A stretch of DNA of 64,000 nt from Lachnospiraceae bacterium NSJ-143 (lineage in GTDB: Bacteria > Bacillota > Clostridia > Lachnospirales > Anaerotignaceae): positions 21,398 to 85,397 of the forward strand of contig JALIFM010000010.1 of NCBI GenBank assembly GCA_022867625.1, given 5' to 3'. This document shows positions 8,435 to 17,545 of this stretch, in pieces; the stretch's first letter is position 1, and the number at the start of each line of letters is the position of its first letter. The translations under genes and the position numbers were made by a program. Under the pieces are notes generated by a model. The model saw only the letters and a list, made by a program, of their open reading frames with translations. It did no database searches and was not told the origin of the DNA.

Positions 8435-9872
8435 GCGCTATTGCCTTTGCCATTTTCTTTTTGCTCTCCAAGTCTCCCTGTCTGGAAATCATAATCCTCT
8501 GAGCCTGAGGGCTTCCCGCTCCATGCATTGACTCTGTAAGATACCCTACGGCGGCTGTGCCGAGAGTAAGGTTTTCTATAAGCCTCATAATCCTTATCCT
8601 GTCTTTTACAGGCACATCTGATATGCCCTTAAAGTATTTTTCTATATAAGGCCCTGTAAAGTCGTTGTCAATATCAACCTCAGACGGAGCTGTAACCATA
8701 AGGCCTCCGGCTATGTCCTGCGCAAGGCGTGCAATCTCATAAGGCAGTCTTGTTACATTCTGTTTGCATACATTGGCAAGAAGCAAATCTATAAGACAGT
8801 TGCCGGATTCTGTCATAACCCCCTCGCAGGAGCAGGCAATTCCGCAGGAATAGATTGTCTCGTTGAGATGAATCATCTCTATAAGCTTATCCTTTATATG
8901 GCTGGCCTTAGGCACACCGTTAAAATCCGCCGCCACTGCAGCCGCGCCTATAAGCACATCGCCCACGCCTACCTTGCAGCCGCCGTAGCTCTGCCTGTGG
9001 TATCCGGCAAATCTCTCAACAAGCATTGAGCAGAATTCTGTTTCTCCGTTCATAAATATCCTGTCGTTCGGAACAAAAACATTATCAAACACGGTAAGCG
9101 CTTCCACTCCGCCAAACGCCCTGTTGCCAACATCAATAGGCGAGCCCTCAAGCTTTCTTGTATCACAGCTCTGTCGGCCCACTATCATAAACAGCCCCTC
9201 CGCGTCGAGAGGCACAGCAAACGAGAGGGCATAATCCCTGTCATCCGGCCCCATAGCCACTGTAGGCATTACAAGCACCTCGTGGGAATTGCATATGCCT
9301 GTCTGGTGTGCCTTTGCTCCCCTGACAACTATCCCGTCAGGCCTGCGCTCAACAACTCTCAGGTACAAATCCGGGTCAGCCTGTTTGCTTGGCGAAAGCC
9401 CCCTGTCGCCCTTAGGGTCTGTCATGGCACCGTCAATCACAAGGTCCTTTTCCTGACAGTACTCTACATACTTTTTAAAATTGTCATGGTACTTTGTACC
9501 GTATTTTTTATCTATCTCGTATGAAGTGCTGTAAACTGCATTAATAGCGTCAAGCCCTACACATCTCTGAAAACACGCGGCTGTTTTCTGTCCGCAGAGC
9601 CTCTGCATTTTTACTTTCTTAACAAGGTCTTCAGAATTCTGGTGAATGTGTGTAAAACGGTTTATTCTCTCGCCTGTAATATGGCTGTGAGCCGTCATAA
9701 TATCGGCATATCTCGGGTTATTGGCCAAATCATATGTCATTCTCACAGAATTAAGTGAAGGCTGCAAAATCGGGTTTCCAACAGCTGTCTCATATTCCCT
9801 GCCAAACATATAAATACGCATTTTTATTTTCCTGATGCTCTCTATATACTGCTCGCCTGTCATAATTGCCAC
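8412..9872 (-). CDS. abfD: 4-hydroxybutyryl-CoA dehydratase / vinylacetyl-CoA isomerase
   Basis: 486 residues from a GTG at 9872 that has an AAAGGA site 8 nt upstream; earlier in-frame ATGs lack a good site. The start MAIMTGEQYIESIRK aligns with that of the Clostridium aminobutyricum enzyme as I remember it. The [4Fe-4S] ligands are present: CFQRC (C100 and C104) and the pair His/Cys in YHRQSYGGCKVG at about 292-302. The C-terminal region has the conserved TESMHGAGSPQAQR. The enzyme is a soluble FAD and [4Fe-4S] protein converting 4-hydroxybutyryl-CoA to crotonyl-CoA in succinate or 4-aminobutyrate fermentation. CoA-transferase and 4-hydroxybutyrate dehydrogenase genes are not adjacent. Confidence 0.93.
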   Translation of the reverse strand: MAIMTGEQYIESIRKIKMRIYMFGREYETAVGNPILQPSLNSVRMTYDLANNPRYADIMTAHSHITGERINRFTHIHQNSEDLVKKVKMQRLCGQKTAACFQRCVGLDAINAVYSTSYEIDKKYGTKYHDNFKKYVEYCQEKDLVIDGAMTDPKGDRGLSPSKQADPDLYLRVVERRPDGIVVRGAKAHQTGICNSHEVLVMPTVAMGPDDRDYALSFAVPLDAEGLFMIVGRQSCDTRKLEGSPIDVGNRAFGGVEALTVFDNVFVPNDRIFMNGETEFCSMLVERFAGYHRQSYGGCKVGVGDVLIGAAAVAADFNGVPKASHIKDKLIEMIHLNETIYSCGIACSCEGVMTESGNCLIDLLLANVCKQNVTRLPYEIARLAQDIAGGLMVTAPSEVDIDNDFTGPYIEKYFKGISDVPVKDRIRIMRLIENLTLGTAAVGYLTESMHGAGSPQAQRIMISRQGDLESKKKMAKAIAHVGEKDA

Positions 9873-9930
9873 GTGAATCATCCTTTCCATATTTAAAATC
9901 AATCACAGCTTTTATATGTAATTAGTTTTA

Positions 9931-9959
9931 ATTTTAACATTTTAAACGCCCGTTAACAA
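9931..9959 (-). promoter_or_regulatory. Predicted sigma-A promoter for abfD
   Basis: On the minus strand TTGTTA (9959-9954), 17-bp spacer, TAAAAT (9936-9931), about 60 bp upstream of the GTG start. Confidence 0.5.
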
Positions 9960-10022
9960 TAGCGGCAGTACAAAAATTTTCAGCCAAATTATAACGGTTC
10001 AGTTTTGCGCCATATTCCGGAA

Positions 10023-10055
10023 TAAAAAAACAATTCCGGACGTCTGTCCGGAACT
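10023..10055 (-). terminator. Terminator after guaB
   Basis: TTCCGGAC (10034-10041), 4-nt loop, GTCCGGAA (10046-10053); on the minus strand followed by a run of seven T. Confidence 0.85.
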
Positions 10056-10070
10056 GTTGATTATTTGTTG

Positions 10071-11573
10071 TTACATCATCTGTCTGCTGTCTCTGAGCAT
10101 AACGTCATGCGCTCCGCCCTCAACAATGCTTGTAGACGATATAAGAGTTATTTTAGCGTTCTGCTGAAGCTGCGGTATAGTAAGGCAGCCGCAGTTGCAC
10201 ATGGTTGAACGTACTTTGCTGAGTGTCATATTTACATTGTCCTTAAGGCTTCCAGCGTAAGGCACAAATGAGTCAACGCCCTCCTCAAACGAAAGCTTTT
10301 CATCGCCGCCAAGGTCATATCTCTGCCAGTTTCTGGCCCTCGCGCTGCCTTCGCCCCAGTATTCTTTCATATAGCTTCCGTTTATGTTTACCTTCTTGGT
10401 AGGGCTTTCGTCAAAACGGGCAAAGTACCTTCCGAGCATAAGAAAATCAGCACCCATTGCAAGCGCAAGCGTTACATGGTAATCGTGCACAATACCTCCG
10501 TCAGAACAAATAGGCACATAAACTCCTGTCTCTTTAAAATATTCGTCACGGGCCTTTGCCACTTCTATTAAAGCTGTAGCCTGTCCACGGCCTATTCCCT
10601 TCTGCTCACGGGTTATACATATGGCTCCGCCGCCAATGCCGACCTTTACAAAATCAGCGCCGGCCTCCGCAAGGAACCTGAACCCTTCCCCGTCAACCAC
10701 ATTTCCCGCGCCCACCTTTACACTGTCGCCGTAATTTTTCCTTACATAATCCAGCACAATTTTCTGCCACTCAGAATATCCCTCAGAGCTGTCAATGCAG
10801 AGCACATCAACACCGGCCTCCACAAGCGCCGGTATACGCTCTGCGTAATCTCTGGTGTTTATTCCCGCGCCTACCATATATCTTTTAGAACTGTCAATGA
10901 GCTCGTTCTCATTTGATTTATGCGAATTATAGTCCTTGCGGAAAACAAGTGAAACAAGCCTCTGCTCACTGTCTATAATAGGCAGGCAGTTTAATTTATG
11001 CTCCCAGATAATATCGTTGGCCACTTTAAGTGTTGTGCTTTCGTCAGCGCAGATAAGGTCGTCAAACTTTGTCATAAAATCTTTAACCTTTAAATCCAGA
11101 GGCATTCTGCTTACCCTGTAGTCTCTGCTTGTAACAATTCCGGCAAGCTTTCCGTTAGGGCTTCCGTCTGTAGTCACAACAACAGTGGAATGGCCTGTTT
11201 TCTTTTTAAGCTCAAGTATATCCTTTAAAGTGTCCTCAGGCGAGACATTTGAATCGCTTATTACAAAGCCTGCCCTGTAGTTTTTTACTCTTGTAACCAT
11301 TTGGGCCTGACACTGTATAGACTGCGAGCCGTATATAAAAGAAAGGCCTCCCTCGCTTGCAAGGGCCACAGCCATTTTGTCGTCTGATACGGACTGCATT
11401 ATAGCAGATGTCATAGGAATATTCAGGCTGAGAGACGGCTCCTCACCCTTTTTGAATTTTACAAGCGGTGTCTTTAAGCTAACATTTTTTGGTATACATT
11501 CTGTTGACGAATAGCCTGGTATTAACAGATACTCGCCAAAAGTCCGTGATGGTTCATTCATGTAAATCGCCAT
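10071..11573 (-). CDS. guaB: IMP dehydrogenase
   Basis: 500 residues. A TIM-barrel enzyme oxidising IMP to XMP with NAD+, the first committed step to GMP. The two CBS domains (about 95-230) are present: [21 protein letters not shown]-type strands, then [15 protein letters not shown]. The catalytic loop is [19 protein letters not shown], with the active-site Cys in AICITRE; most bacteria have GPGSICTTR here, and this variant resembles the kinetoplastid and some clostridial enzymes. The mobile flap is present ([17 protein letters not shown]). The start has GGAG 9 nt upstream. It is monocistronic, with a strong promoter 200 bp upstream and its own terminator. Confidence 0.93.
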   Translation of the reverse strand: MAIYMNEPSRTFGEYLLIPGYSSTECIPKNVSLKTPLVKFKKGEEPSLSLNIPMTSAIMQSVSDDKMAVALASEGGLSFIYGSQSIQCQAQMVTRVKNYRAGFVISDSNVSPEDTLKDILELKKKTGHSTVVVTTDGSPNGKLAGIVTSRDYRVSRMPLDLKVKDFMTKFDDLICADESTTLKVANDIIWEHKLNCLPIIDSEQRLVSLVFRKDYNSHKSNENELIDSSKRYMVGAGINTRDYAERIPALVEAGVDVLCIDSSEGYSEWQKIVLDYVRKNYGDSVKVGAGNVVDGEGFRFLAEAGADFVKVGIGGGAICITREQKGIGRGQATALIEVAKARDEYFKETGVYVPICSDGGIVHDYHVTLALAMGADFLMLGRYFARFDESPTKKVNINGSYMKEYWGEGSARARNWQRYDLGGDEKLSFEEGVDSFVPYAGSLKDNVNMTLSKVRSTMCNCGCLTIPQLQQNAKITLISSTSIVEGGAHDVMLRDSRQMM

Positions 11574-11607
11574 ATTGATTTTCTCCTTGTTATTTTGCAG
11601 TGTTAAG

Positions 11608-11718
11608 TCAGTGTTTTTTCTGTACCTCTTTTAATTCCGTACACCGGTCAGACAATAATGATTTCGCGCAATAGATGTATGCCTTTTGAGGTATCAAATC
11701 TATTGGAAATTGAAACAA
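11608..11718 (-). CDS. Possible 36-residue leader ORF in the guaB 5' UTR
   Basis: TTG start at 11718 preceded by a textbook AGGAGG at 11730-11725, spacing 6 nt. The frame runs 36 codons to TGA at 11610-11608, 34 bp before the guaB start. It lies entirely inside the predicted guaB transcript. The peptide begins [17 protein letters not shown] and matches nothing I recognise. A leader peptide regulating guaB is one reading; a chance ORF after a stray SD-like sequence is the alternative. Confidence 0.3.
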   Translation of the reverse strand: MFQFPIDLIPQKAYIYCAKSLLSDRCTELKEVQKKH

Positions 11719-11775
11719 TATATGCCTCCTTTCCCAATAAAAACAGCTTACTGTACAATTATTTTATTATGTATT

Positions 11776-11804
11776 ATTATAAATACCCGAATATACAATG
11801 TCAA
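11776..11804 (-). promoter_or_regulatory. Predicted strong sigma-A promoter for guaB
   Basis: On the minus strand TTGACA (11804-11799), 17-bp spacer, TATAAT (11781-11776): a perfect match to consensus. It implies a 5' UTR of about 195 nt. Confidence 0.8.
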
Positions 11805-11861
11805 TACAGGGCTTCATACAGTATGGAGCTATTTTCAGCGGTATCATGCCATTTAAAGCAG

Positions 11862-11893
11862 AAAATCCGGCTGTAAATAAAACGCCGGATTTT
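11862..11893 (-). terminator. Terminator after pyk
   Basis: AAAATCCGGC (11862-11871) pairs perfectly with GCCGGATTTT (11884-11893). Confidence 0.75.
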
Positions 11894-11918
11894 TTCTCAG
11901 TCAATTATATTTGTACAG

Positions 11919-13682
11919 TCAGTCGTCATCCGGCATTCCAAAATAAACAAAGCCTTTAGAAGCGTCAACCGTTATAAGCGTGTCATTTTTAATCAGGTCT
12001 GTCACATTTATACCGCAGATAACAACCGGTATATCAAGAATATTTCCTATAAGCTCGGCATAAGCGTTCTGCCCCTTGTCTACAGGGCCTATAACAAGTG
12101 CGCTGGCGCGTTTTATATATGGCAGTATGGAGTTATCCGACTTGTTTGTAACAAGTATATCTCCTGTTTTAAACTTTTTTTCAGCTTCACCCGAATATTT
12201 TATAACAGCCGCCTTGCCTGATATTCTTTTTTCTCCAACTCCCTCGCCCTTGCAGATTACGTTTCCCACTATATCCACACGCATAGTGTTTGTTGAGCCG
12301 GAAACCCCTACAGGCACTCCTATAGCTATAACAACCGTATCGCCGTTCTGGGCAAGTCCGCTTTTTACAGCCGTACTCATGGCAAGGTCAAAAACCTTGC
12401 TGTTGTCGGCAATTTCCTTTTCCAGCACAGGCTTGCAGCCCCATACAAGGTTAAGCTGCCTCCACACCCTTTCCGAGCTGCTGGAAGCGGCTATCGGGCA
12501 GACAGGCTTATACTTGGCAATCATTCTTGCTGTGAGGCCGGATTTTGTGACAGTGGCTATACAGCTTGTGTTAAGCTCCGCCGCTGTGGAGCAGGCAGCG
12601 TAGCTTATGGCATTTGTAAGATTCTTGTGAACGCCGTTAAAATTATTCCTGAGCCTTTTTGCGTAATCCACACTGTTTTCAGTAGCTTCGGCTATTTTTG
12701 CCATTATAGACACAGCCTCAGCGGGGTAGCTGCCCTGAGCTGTCTCGCCGGAGAGCATAATGGCATCGCTTCCGTCAAATATGGCGTTTGCCACATCACT
12801 TGACTCAGCCCTTGTAGGGCGCGGGTTGGATACCATCGACTCAAGCATCTGTGTTGCGGTAATCACAGGCTTGCAGGCGTTGTTTGCCTTTTTTATTACT
12901 TCCTTCTGTACAATAGGCACTTCCTCAATAGGAATCTCCACTCCAAGGTCGCCCCTTGCCACCATTATTCCGTCGGAAACCGCCAGTATATCGTCTATGT
13001 TTTTTACACCCTCGCGGTTTTCAATTTTTGATATTATAAATATATCGTTGCCGCCGTTTTCCTCAAGCACACGCCGTATTTTAAGCACATCGCCTGCTGA
13101 GCGGATAAATGACGCCGCCACATAATCAAAGCCCATTTTAATGCCGAATTTAAGGTCCTCTATATCCCTCTGTGTAAGTATAGGCAGGTCCACATAAACA
13201 TCGGGAATATTAACCCCCTTGTTTGAACTTAAAAAACCGCCGTTTACAACCCTGCATTCTATATCAGTCTCAGTGATTTTAATAACCTCAAGCTCAACAA
13301 GACCGTCGTCCAGAAGCACATGTTTCCCCTTTTCAAGCTCATTTGGAAGATTGTGGTATGTAATTCCCACAATCTCCTCTGTTCCCTCAACATCCCTGTT
13401 TGTCAGCGTAAAAAGGCTGCCGGGCTCAAGGTATATTTTTTTGTTGTCTTTAAATGATTTAATCCTTATCTCAGGGCCTTTTGTATCCAGTATAAGAGGT
13501 ATGGGCACATTCAGCTCATCCCGTACCTTTTTCAGGTTATTTATAAGAACCGTATGGGATTCATAATTCCCATGCGAAAAATTTATTCTGGCCGCATCCA
13601 TGCCGTTAATCACAAGCTCGCGAATCTTTTCCACTGTGTTGGTCGCAGGCCCCAAAGTGCACACAATTTTTGTTCTTTTCAT
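11919..13682 (-). CDS. pyk: Pyruvate kinase with C-terminal PEP-utilizer domain
   Basis: 587 residues from the ATG at 13682, which has AGGAGG 8 nt upstream. It makes pyruvate and ATP from phosphoenolpyruvate and ADP, the last step of glycolysis. The start KRTKIVCTLGPATN, the substrate and metal loop ISKIENREGVKNIDDI, the MVARGDLGVE motif and the Thr-containing ITATQMLESM are all intact. The extra 100 residues after about 480 (GEKRISGKAAVIKYSG to the end) are the PEP-utilizer mobile domain found in Bacillus-type pyruvate kinases. It follows dnaE by 68 bp in the same direction; the pfkA that often sits between them is absent. Confidence 0.95.
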   Translation of the reverse strand: MKRTKIVCTLGPATNTVEKIRELVINGMDAARINFSHGNYESHTVLINNLKKVRDELNVPIPLILDTKGPEIRIKSFKDNKKIYLEPGSLFTLTNRDVEGTEEIVGITYHNLPNELEKGKHVLLDDGLVELEVIKITETDIECRVVNGGFLSSNKGVNIPDVYVDLPILTQRDIEDLKFGIKMGFDYVAASFIRSAGDVLKIRRVLEENGGNDIFIISKIENREGVKNIDDILAVSDGIMVARGDLGVEIPIEEVPIVQKEVIKKANNACKPVITATQMLESMVSNPRPTRAESSDVANAIFDGSDAIMLSGETAQGSYPAEAVSIMAKIAEATENSVDYAKRLRNNFNGVHKNLTNAISYAACSTAAELNTSCIATVTKSGLTARMIAKYKPVCPIAASSSSERVWRQLNLVWGCKPVLEKEIADNSKVFDLAMSTAVKSGLAQNGDTVVIAIGVPVGVSGSTNTMRVDIVGNVICKGEGVGEKRISGKAAVIKYSGEAEKKFKTGDILVTNKSDNSILPYIKRASALVIGPVDKGQNAYAELIGNILDIPVVICGINVTDLIKNDTLITVDASKGFVYFGMPDDD

Positions 13683-13750
13683 ATACTGCCTCCTAATCAA
13701 ACTATATTGCTTTTGCATATTTCCGCCCTTTACGAAAAGTATGCCCATAT

Positions 13751-16700
13751 TTAATTTATTTTATCAGACGGATTTACTGTTTTGTATCTCATTACTACAT
13801 TACCGTCACCCAAAAGCATTTTAAGTCCGTCAAGTAGTATTTCGTCATCTGATGCAAAGCTGTCCCTGGCGGCCTTCATAACTTTTCCGGTTTCCTCCAC
13901 CTTTACAACAACAGGAATATCCCCGGGAAAGCTCCTCAAAAGCTTATCTGTCCTCTCAAGCTTTTTCATATCCTCAACCTTTAAAAACAGCTTGTCAGGA
14001 ACCGTTATTTCCGGAGTCTGACCGCCGTCCTCGTCTGCAAGGAGCGGGGTTATCTCCTCCGCTATTATTTTGCCGTCGCTGTCGCTTGGCACATCAGCCT
14101 TGCCCTTTACAAGCACTATGCTCCCCGGCGATATAAAATTCTGGCAGTAGGAATATACATTCGGAAATATAACAGCCTCAAGACTTCCATACATATCCTC
14201 AACATTTATAAACGCCATAATCTTATTGTTTTTTGTATATTTTATCTTTTTTGAGTTGACTATGCCGCCCAGTATAACCTTCTGTCCGTCCTTAACAACA
14301 CATTCGTCATCATCATTTTTAATAAAATCCCGGCTTGAGGCGCTTACCTTCCTGTTGAGTATATCCTCGTATTCCGAAAGCGGATGCCCGCTTATATATA
14401 TGCCGAGCACCTCTTTTTCCATGGAAAGTATCTGGGAGAGCGGAAACTCCTCCATGTCAGCGAAGCTGTCCGCAGTATCGCTTTCTGAGCTTTCAGAACC
14501 GAATCCGAAAAGGCTCATCTGCCCTTCTATATTGTTTTTTTTCTGCTGTATAAGGCCTTCGTATATTCCCTTAAAATTAGCCATATACTGAGACCTCTTG
14601 GCTCCAAGCGAATCAAGGGCGCCGCTTTTTATAAAGTTTTCTATTGACTTGCGGTTTAAGTCCCTCTCGCCCATTCTTGAAAGAAAATCTGTAAGTGATT
14701 TAAAACGCCCGTTTTTCTCACGCTCATCAACTATATTTTTTATAAGCCCCTGTCCAATGCTCTTTATAGCCGTAAGTCCGAAGCGTATCCTTCCGCTGTC
14801 CACAGAAAAATTGCCGTAGCCCTCGTTTATATCCGGCGGAAGCATTTCAATGCCCATTCTCCGGCATTCCTCTATATATTCTGTAACCTTGTTTGGAAAG
14901 TCTATAACGCTTGTCATAAGAGCCGCCATAAACTCCACAGGGTAATGTGTCTTAAGCCATGCTGTCTGGTAGCCCACAACAGCATAGCAGGCGGCATGGC
15001 TCTTGTTAAACGCGTATTTGGCAAAATCCGTCATCTCGTCAAATATCTTTTCGGCCACATCTGCCGGTATGCCGTTTTTAACACAGCCCGGAACCTCACC
15101 GTCGTCAGTGCCGTAAACAAAGTTCTTCCTCTCCTGTGCCATAACAGATGTCTTTTTCTTGCTCATGGCCCTGCGCACAAGGTCGCTTCTGCCAAGGCTG
15201 TAGCCTGCCAGGTCACGCACAATCTGCATTACCTGCTCCTGATAAACTATACAGCCATATGTCGGCTCAAGTATCTCCCTGAGAGCCGGATGAGTATACG
15301 TTATGCTGCCGGCGCCCTTTTTGCCCTTTACATATTTGGGAATAAAATCCATAGGGCCCGGACGGTAAAGCGATATTCCGGCAATCAAATCCTCAAGACG
15401 TGTCGGCTGAAGGTCCTTCATGAACGATTTCATACCTGCACTTTCAAGCTGGAACATGCCTTCGGTTTTGCCCTGAGCTATAAGCTCATACACTCTGGCA
15501 TCGTCGTCTCCGATATTGTCAATATCTATATCAACACCGCGTATTCTCTTTATCTCCCTGCACGCGTTCTGTATTACCGTAAGTGTCCTAAGCCCCAGAA
15601 AGTCCATTTTAAGGATACCCAGCTCTTCCAGAAGTGTCATTGTATACTGTGTAGACACAACACCGTCAGTGTAATACAGCGGCACATATTCCACAACCGG
15701 TTCACGGCATATAACAACTCCAGCCGCATGCGTTGAGGCATGCCTTGGAAGCCCCTCAAGGCTTATGCTTGTGTCAATAAGCTTTGCCACATCAGCTTCA
15801 GTCTCATAAAGCTCCCTCAGCTCAGGATTCATTTTAAGTGCTTTGGTTATTGTAATTCCAAGCTCTGTAGGAATCATTTTAGATATCCTGTCCACATCGG
15901 CATACGGCATAGCCAGTGCACGCCCCACATCTTTTATTGCCGCCCTTGCCGCCAGAGTACCGAATGTTATAATCTGGGCAACATGGTCAGCGCCGTATTT
16001 TTCTATTACATAGTCAATAACCTCCTGCCTTCTTTCAAAACAGAAGTCAACATCAATATCGGGCATGCTCACCCTTTCGGGGTTCAGGAATCTTTCAAAA
16101 ATAAGGTTATATTTTACAGGGTCTATTGTGGTTATGTCAAGACAGTATGAAACTACACTGCCCGCCGCAGAACCTCTGCCAGGGCCAACCATAATGTCAT
16201 GCGATTTGGCAAAATGGATAAAATCCCATACAATAAGGAAATATTCCACATATCCCATATCCTCTATGGTTTTAAGCTCATACTCAAGCCTGTCTCTTAA
16301 CTCCTGCGGGTTTTGCGGATACCTTCTTTTAAAGCCCTCATAGCACAGCTCCCTAAGGTATGAGCTGGTTGTCTTTCCTTCAGGCACATCAAAGCGCGGG
16401 AGCTTAAGGTCGTGGAATTTAAACTCCACATTACATCTCTGAGCTATTTTGTATGTGTTTTCAAGCGCTTCTGGCGCGTAGCTGAAAAGCTCATACATCT
16501 CCTCAGGGCTTTTTACATAAAACTGCTCGCCCTCATAGCGCATCCGGTTTTCGTCATTAATTGTTTTTGCTGTCTGTATGCACAGCAGTACGTCATGGCT
16601 TTCTGCGTCTTCCTTATATATATAATGGCTGTCGTTGCTTGCTATAAGTGGTATGCCCGTTTCACGGCTCATTTTCAGGAGCGCTTCGTTTACTATTTTC

Positions 16701-17254
16701 TGCTCACGTATGCCGTGGTCCTGAAGCTCAAGAAAAAAATTCCCCTGACCAAATATATTATTATACATAACTGCTGTTTCTTTGGCCCTGTCATAAGAAA
16801 CCGTAAGTATATCCCTTGCCACCTGTCCGGCAAGGCAGGCGCTTGATGCTATAATTCCATCATGGTATTTTTCAAGCAGCTCAATGTCCACCCTTGGCTT
16901 GTAATAAAAGCCTTCTGTAAAGCCAAAAGACACAAGCTTAATAAGGTTTTTGTACCCTTCGTTATTTTCAGCAAGCAGTACAAGGTGGTAATAATTGCTT
17001 CCGGCTACGGCCTCACGGTCAAACCTGCTTTTAGGCGCAACATACACCTCACAGCCTATAATAGGCTTTATTCCCTCCGCCACAGCGGCCTTATAAAACT
17101 CAACCGCACCATACATGGCTCCGTGGTCTGTAATGGCTATACTGTCCATGCCTAAATCCTTAACCCTTTTTACAAGCCCGCCTATTTTAGCCGAGCCGTC
17201 AAGAAGGCTGTACTCAGTATGAACATGAAGATGTGTAAAATTTATATTTTCCAT
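13751..17254 (-). CDS. dnaE: DNA polymerase III alpha subunit
   Basis: 1167 residues starting MENINFTHLHVHTEYSLLDG; the ATG at 17254 fits family starts, though only a weak GGGG site precedes it. The PHP domain (1-210) opens with HLHVHTEYS. The C-family polymerase core follows: GPGRGSAAGSVVSY (about 355), the catalytic PDIDVDF (about 400), and SKKKTSVMAQER with the FNKSHAACYA helix near 720-770. An OB fold (about 980-1070, ILGGIVNSKKIKY) comes last. There is no DnaQ-like insertion, so this is the DnaE type and not PolC. It replicates DNA with the beta clamp and probably shares a transcript with pyk. Confidence 0.95.
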   Translation of the reverse strand: MENINFTHLHVHTEYSLLDGSAKIGGLVKRVKDLGMDSIAITDHGAMYGAVEFYKAAVAEGIKPIIGCEVYVAPKSRFDREAVAGSNYYHLVLLAENNEGYKNLIKLVSFGFTEGFYYKPRVDIELLEKYHDGIIASSACLAGQVARDILTVSYDRAKETAVMYNNIFGQGNFFLELQDHGIREQKIVNEALLKMSRETGIPLIASNDSHYIYKEDAESHDVLLCIQTAKTINDENRMRYEGEQFYVKSPEEMYELFSYAPEALENTYKIAQRCNVEFKFHDLKLPRFDVPEGKTTSSYLRELCYEGFKRRYPQNPQELRDRLEYELKTIEDMGYVEYFLIVWDFIHFAKSHDIMVGPGRGSAAGSVVSYCLDITTIDPVKYNLIFERFLNPERVSMPDIDVDFCFERRQEVIDYVIEKYGADHVAQIITFGTLAARAAIKDVGRALAMPYADVDRISKMIPTELGITITKALKMNPELRELYETEADVAKLIDTSISLEGLPRHASTHAAGVVICREPVVEYVPLYYTDGVVSTQYTMTLLEELGILKMDFLGLRTLTVIQNACREIKRIRGVDIDIDNIGDDDARVYELIAQGKTEGMFQLESAGMKSFMKDLQPTRLEDLIAGISLYRPGPMDFIPKYVKGKKGAGSITYTHPALREILEPTYGCIVYQEQVMQIVRDLAGYSLGRSDLVRRAMSKKKTSVMAQERKNFVYGTDDGEVPGCVKNGIPADVAEKIFDEMTDFAKYAFNKSHAACYAVVGYQTAWLKTHYPVEFMAALMTSVIDFPNKVTEYIEECRRMGIEMLPPDINEGYGNFSVDSGRIRFGLTAIKSIGQGLIKNIVDEREKNGRFKSLTDFLSRMGERDLNRKSIENFIKSGALDSLGAKRSQYMANFKGIYEGLIQQKKNNIEGQMSLFGFGSESSESDTADSFADMEEFPLSQILSMEKEVLGIYISGHPLSEYEDILNRKVSASSRDFIKNDDDECVVKDGQKVILGGIVNSKKIKYTKNNKIMAFINVEDMYGSLEAVIFPNVYSYCQNFISPGSIVLVKGKADVPSDSDGKIIAEEITPLLADEDGGQTPEITVPDKLFLKVEDMKKLERTDKLLRSFPGDIPVVVKVEETGKVMKAARDSFASDDEILLDGLKMLLGDGNVVMRYKTVNPSDKIN

Positions 17255-17503
17255 AATTGAACCCCACATTAAAACACTAAGCCGCATTTACAGAAAAGAC
17301 CGGCTTTTCCCGCGGCAATATATATTATCATAACAGTTATAAAAAGTATACTTTAAAGTATTCATTATTCCCAAAACTGAAAGCTGCGGTAACCTTCTAA
17401 CACATAAATCTCAGCTTACAGTAATTTACTGTTATTTTAACATAATTTTCAGAAAACAAAAACACAATGGTCATGTTTTATTTTCCTTACTGCAAACTGA
17501 ATA

Positions 17504-17537
17504 AAAAACGGGGCGCGGATTGCTCCGTGTCCCGTTT
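17504..17537 (-). terminator. Terminator after the PotD-like gene
   Basis: AAAACGGG and TCCCGTTTT flank an inner GCGGA / TCCGT helix; on the minus strand it ends in TTTTTTATT. Confidence 0.75.
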
Positions 17538-17545
17538 TAATCATA

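Noticed and set aside
9937-9960. Rex operator before abfD
   Set aside because: One half-site TTGTTAA is present, but the second half does not match TTAACAA, so redox control by Rex cannot be claimed.
11574-11775. Guanine riboswitch in the guaB leader
   Set aside because: The conserved loop sequences of the purine riboswitch are not present.
17348-17361. 14-nt palindrome ATACTTTAAAGTAT upstream of dnaE
   Set aside because: AT-rich palindromes of this size occur by chance in these spacers and no matching second copy was seen.
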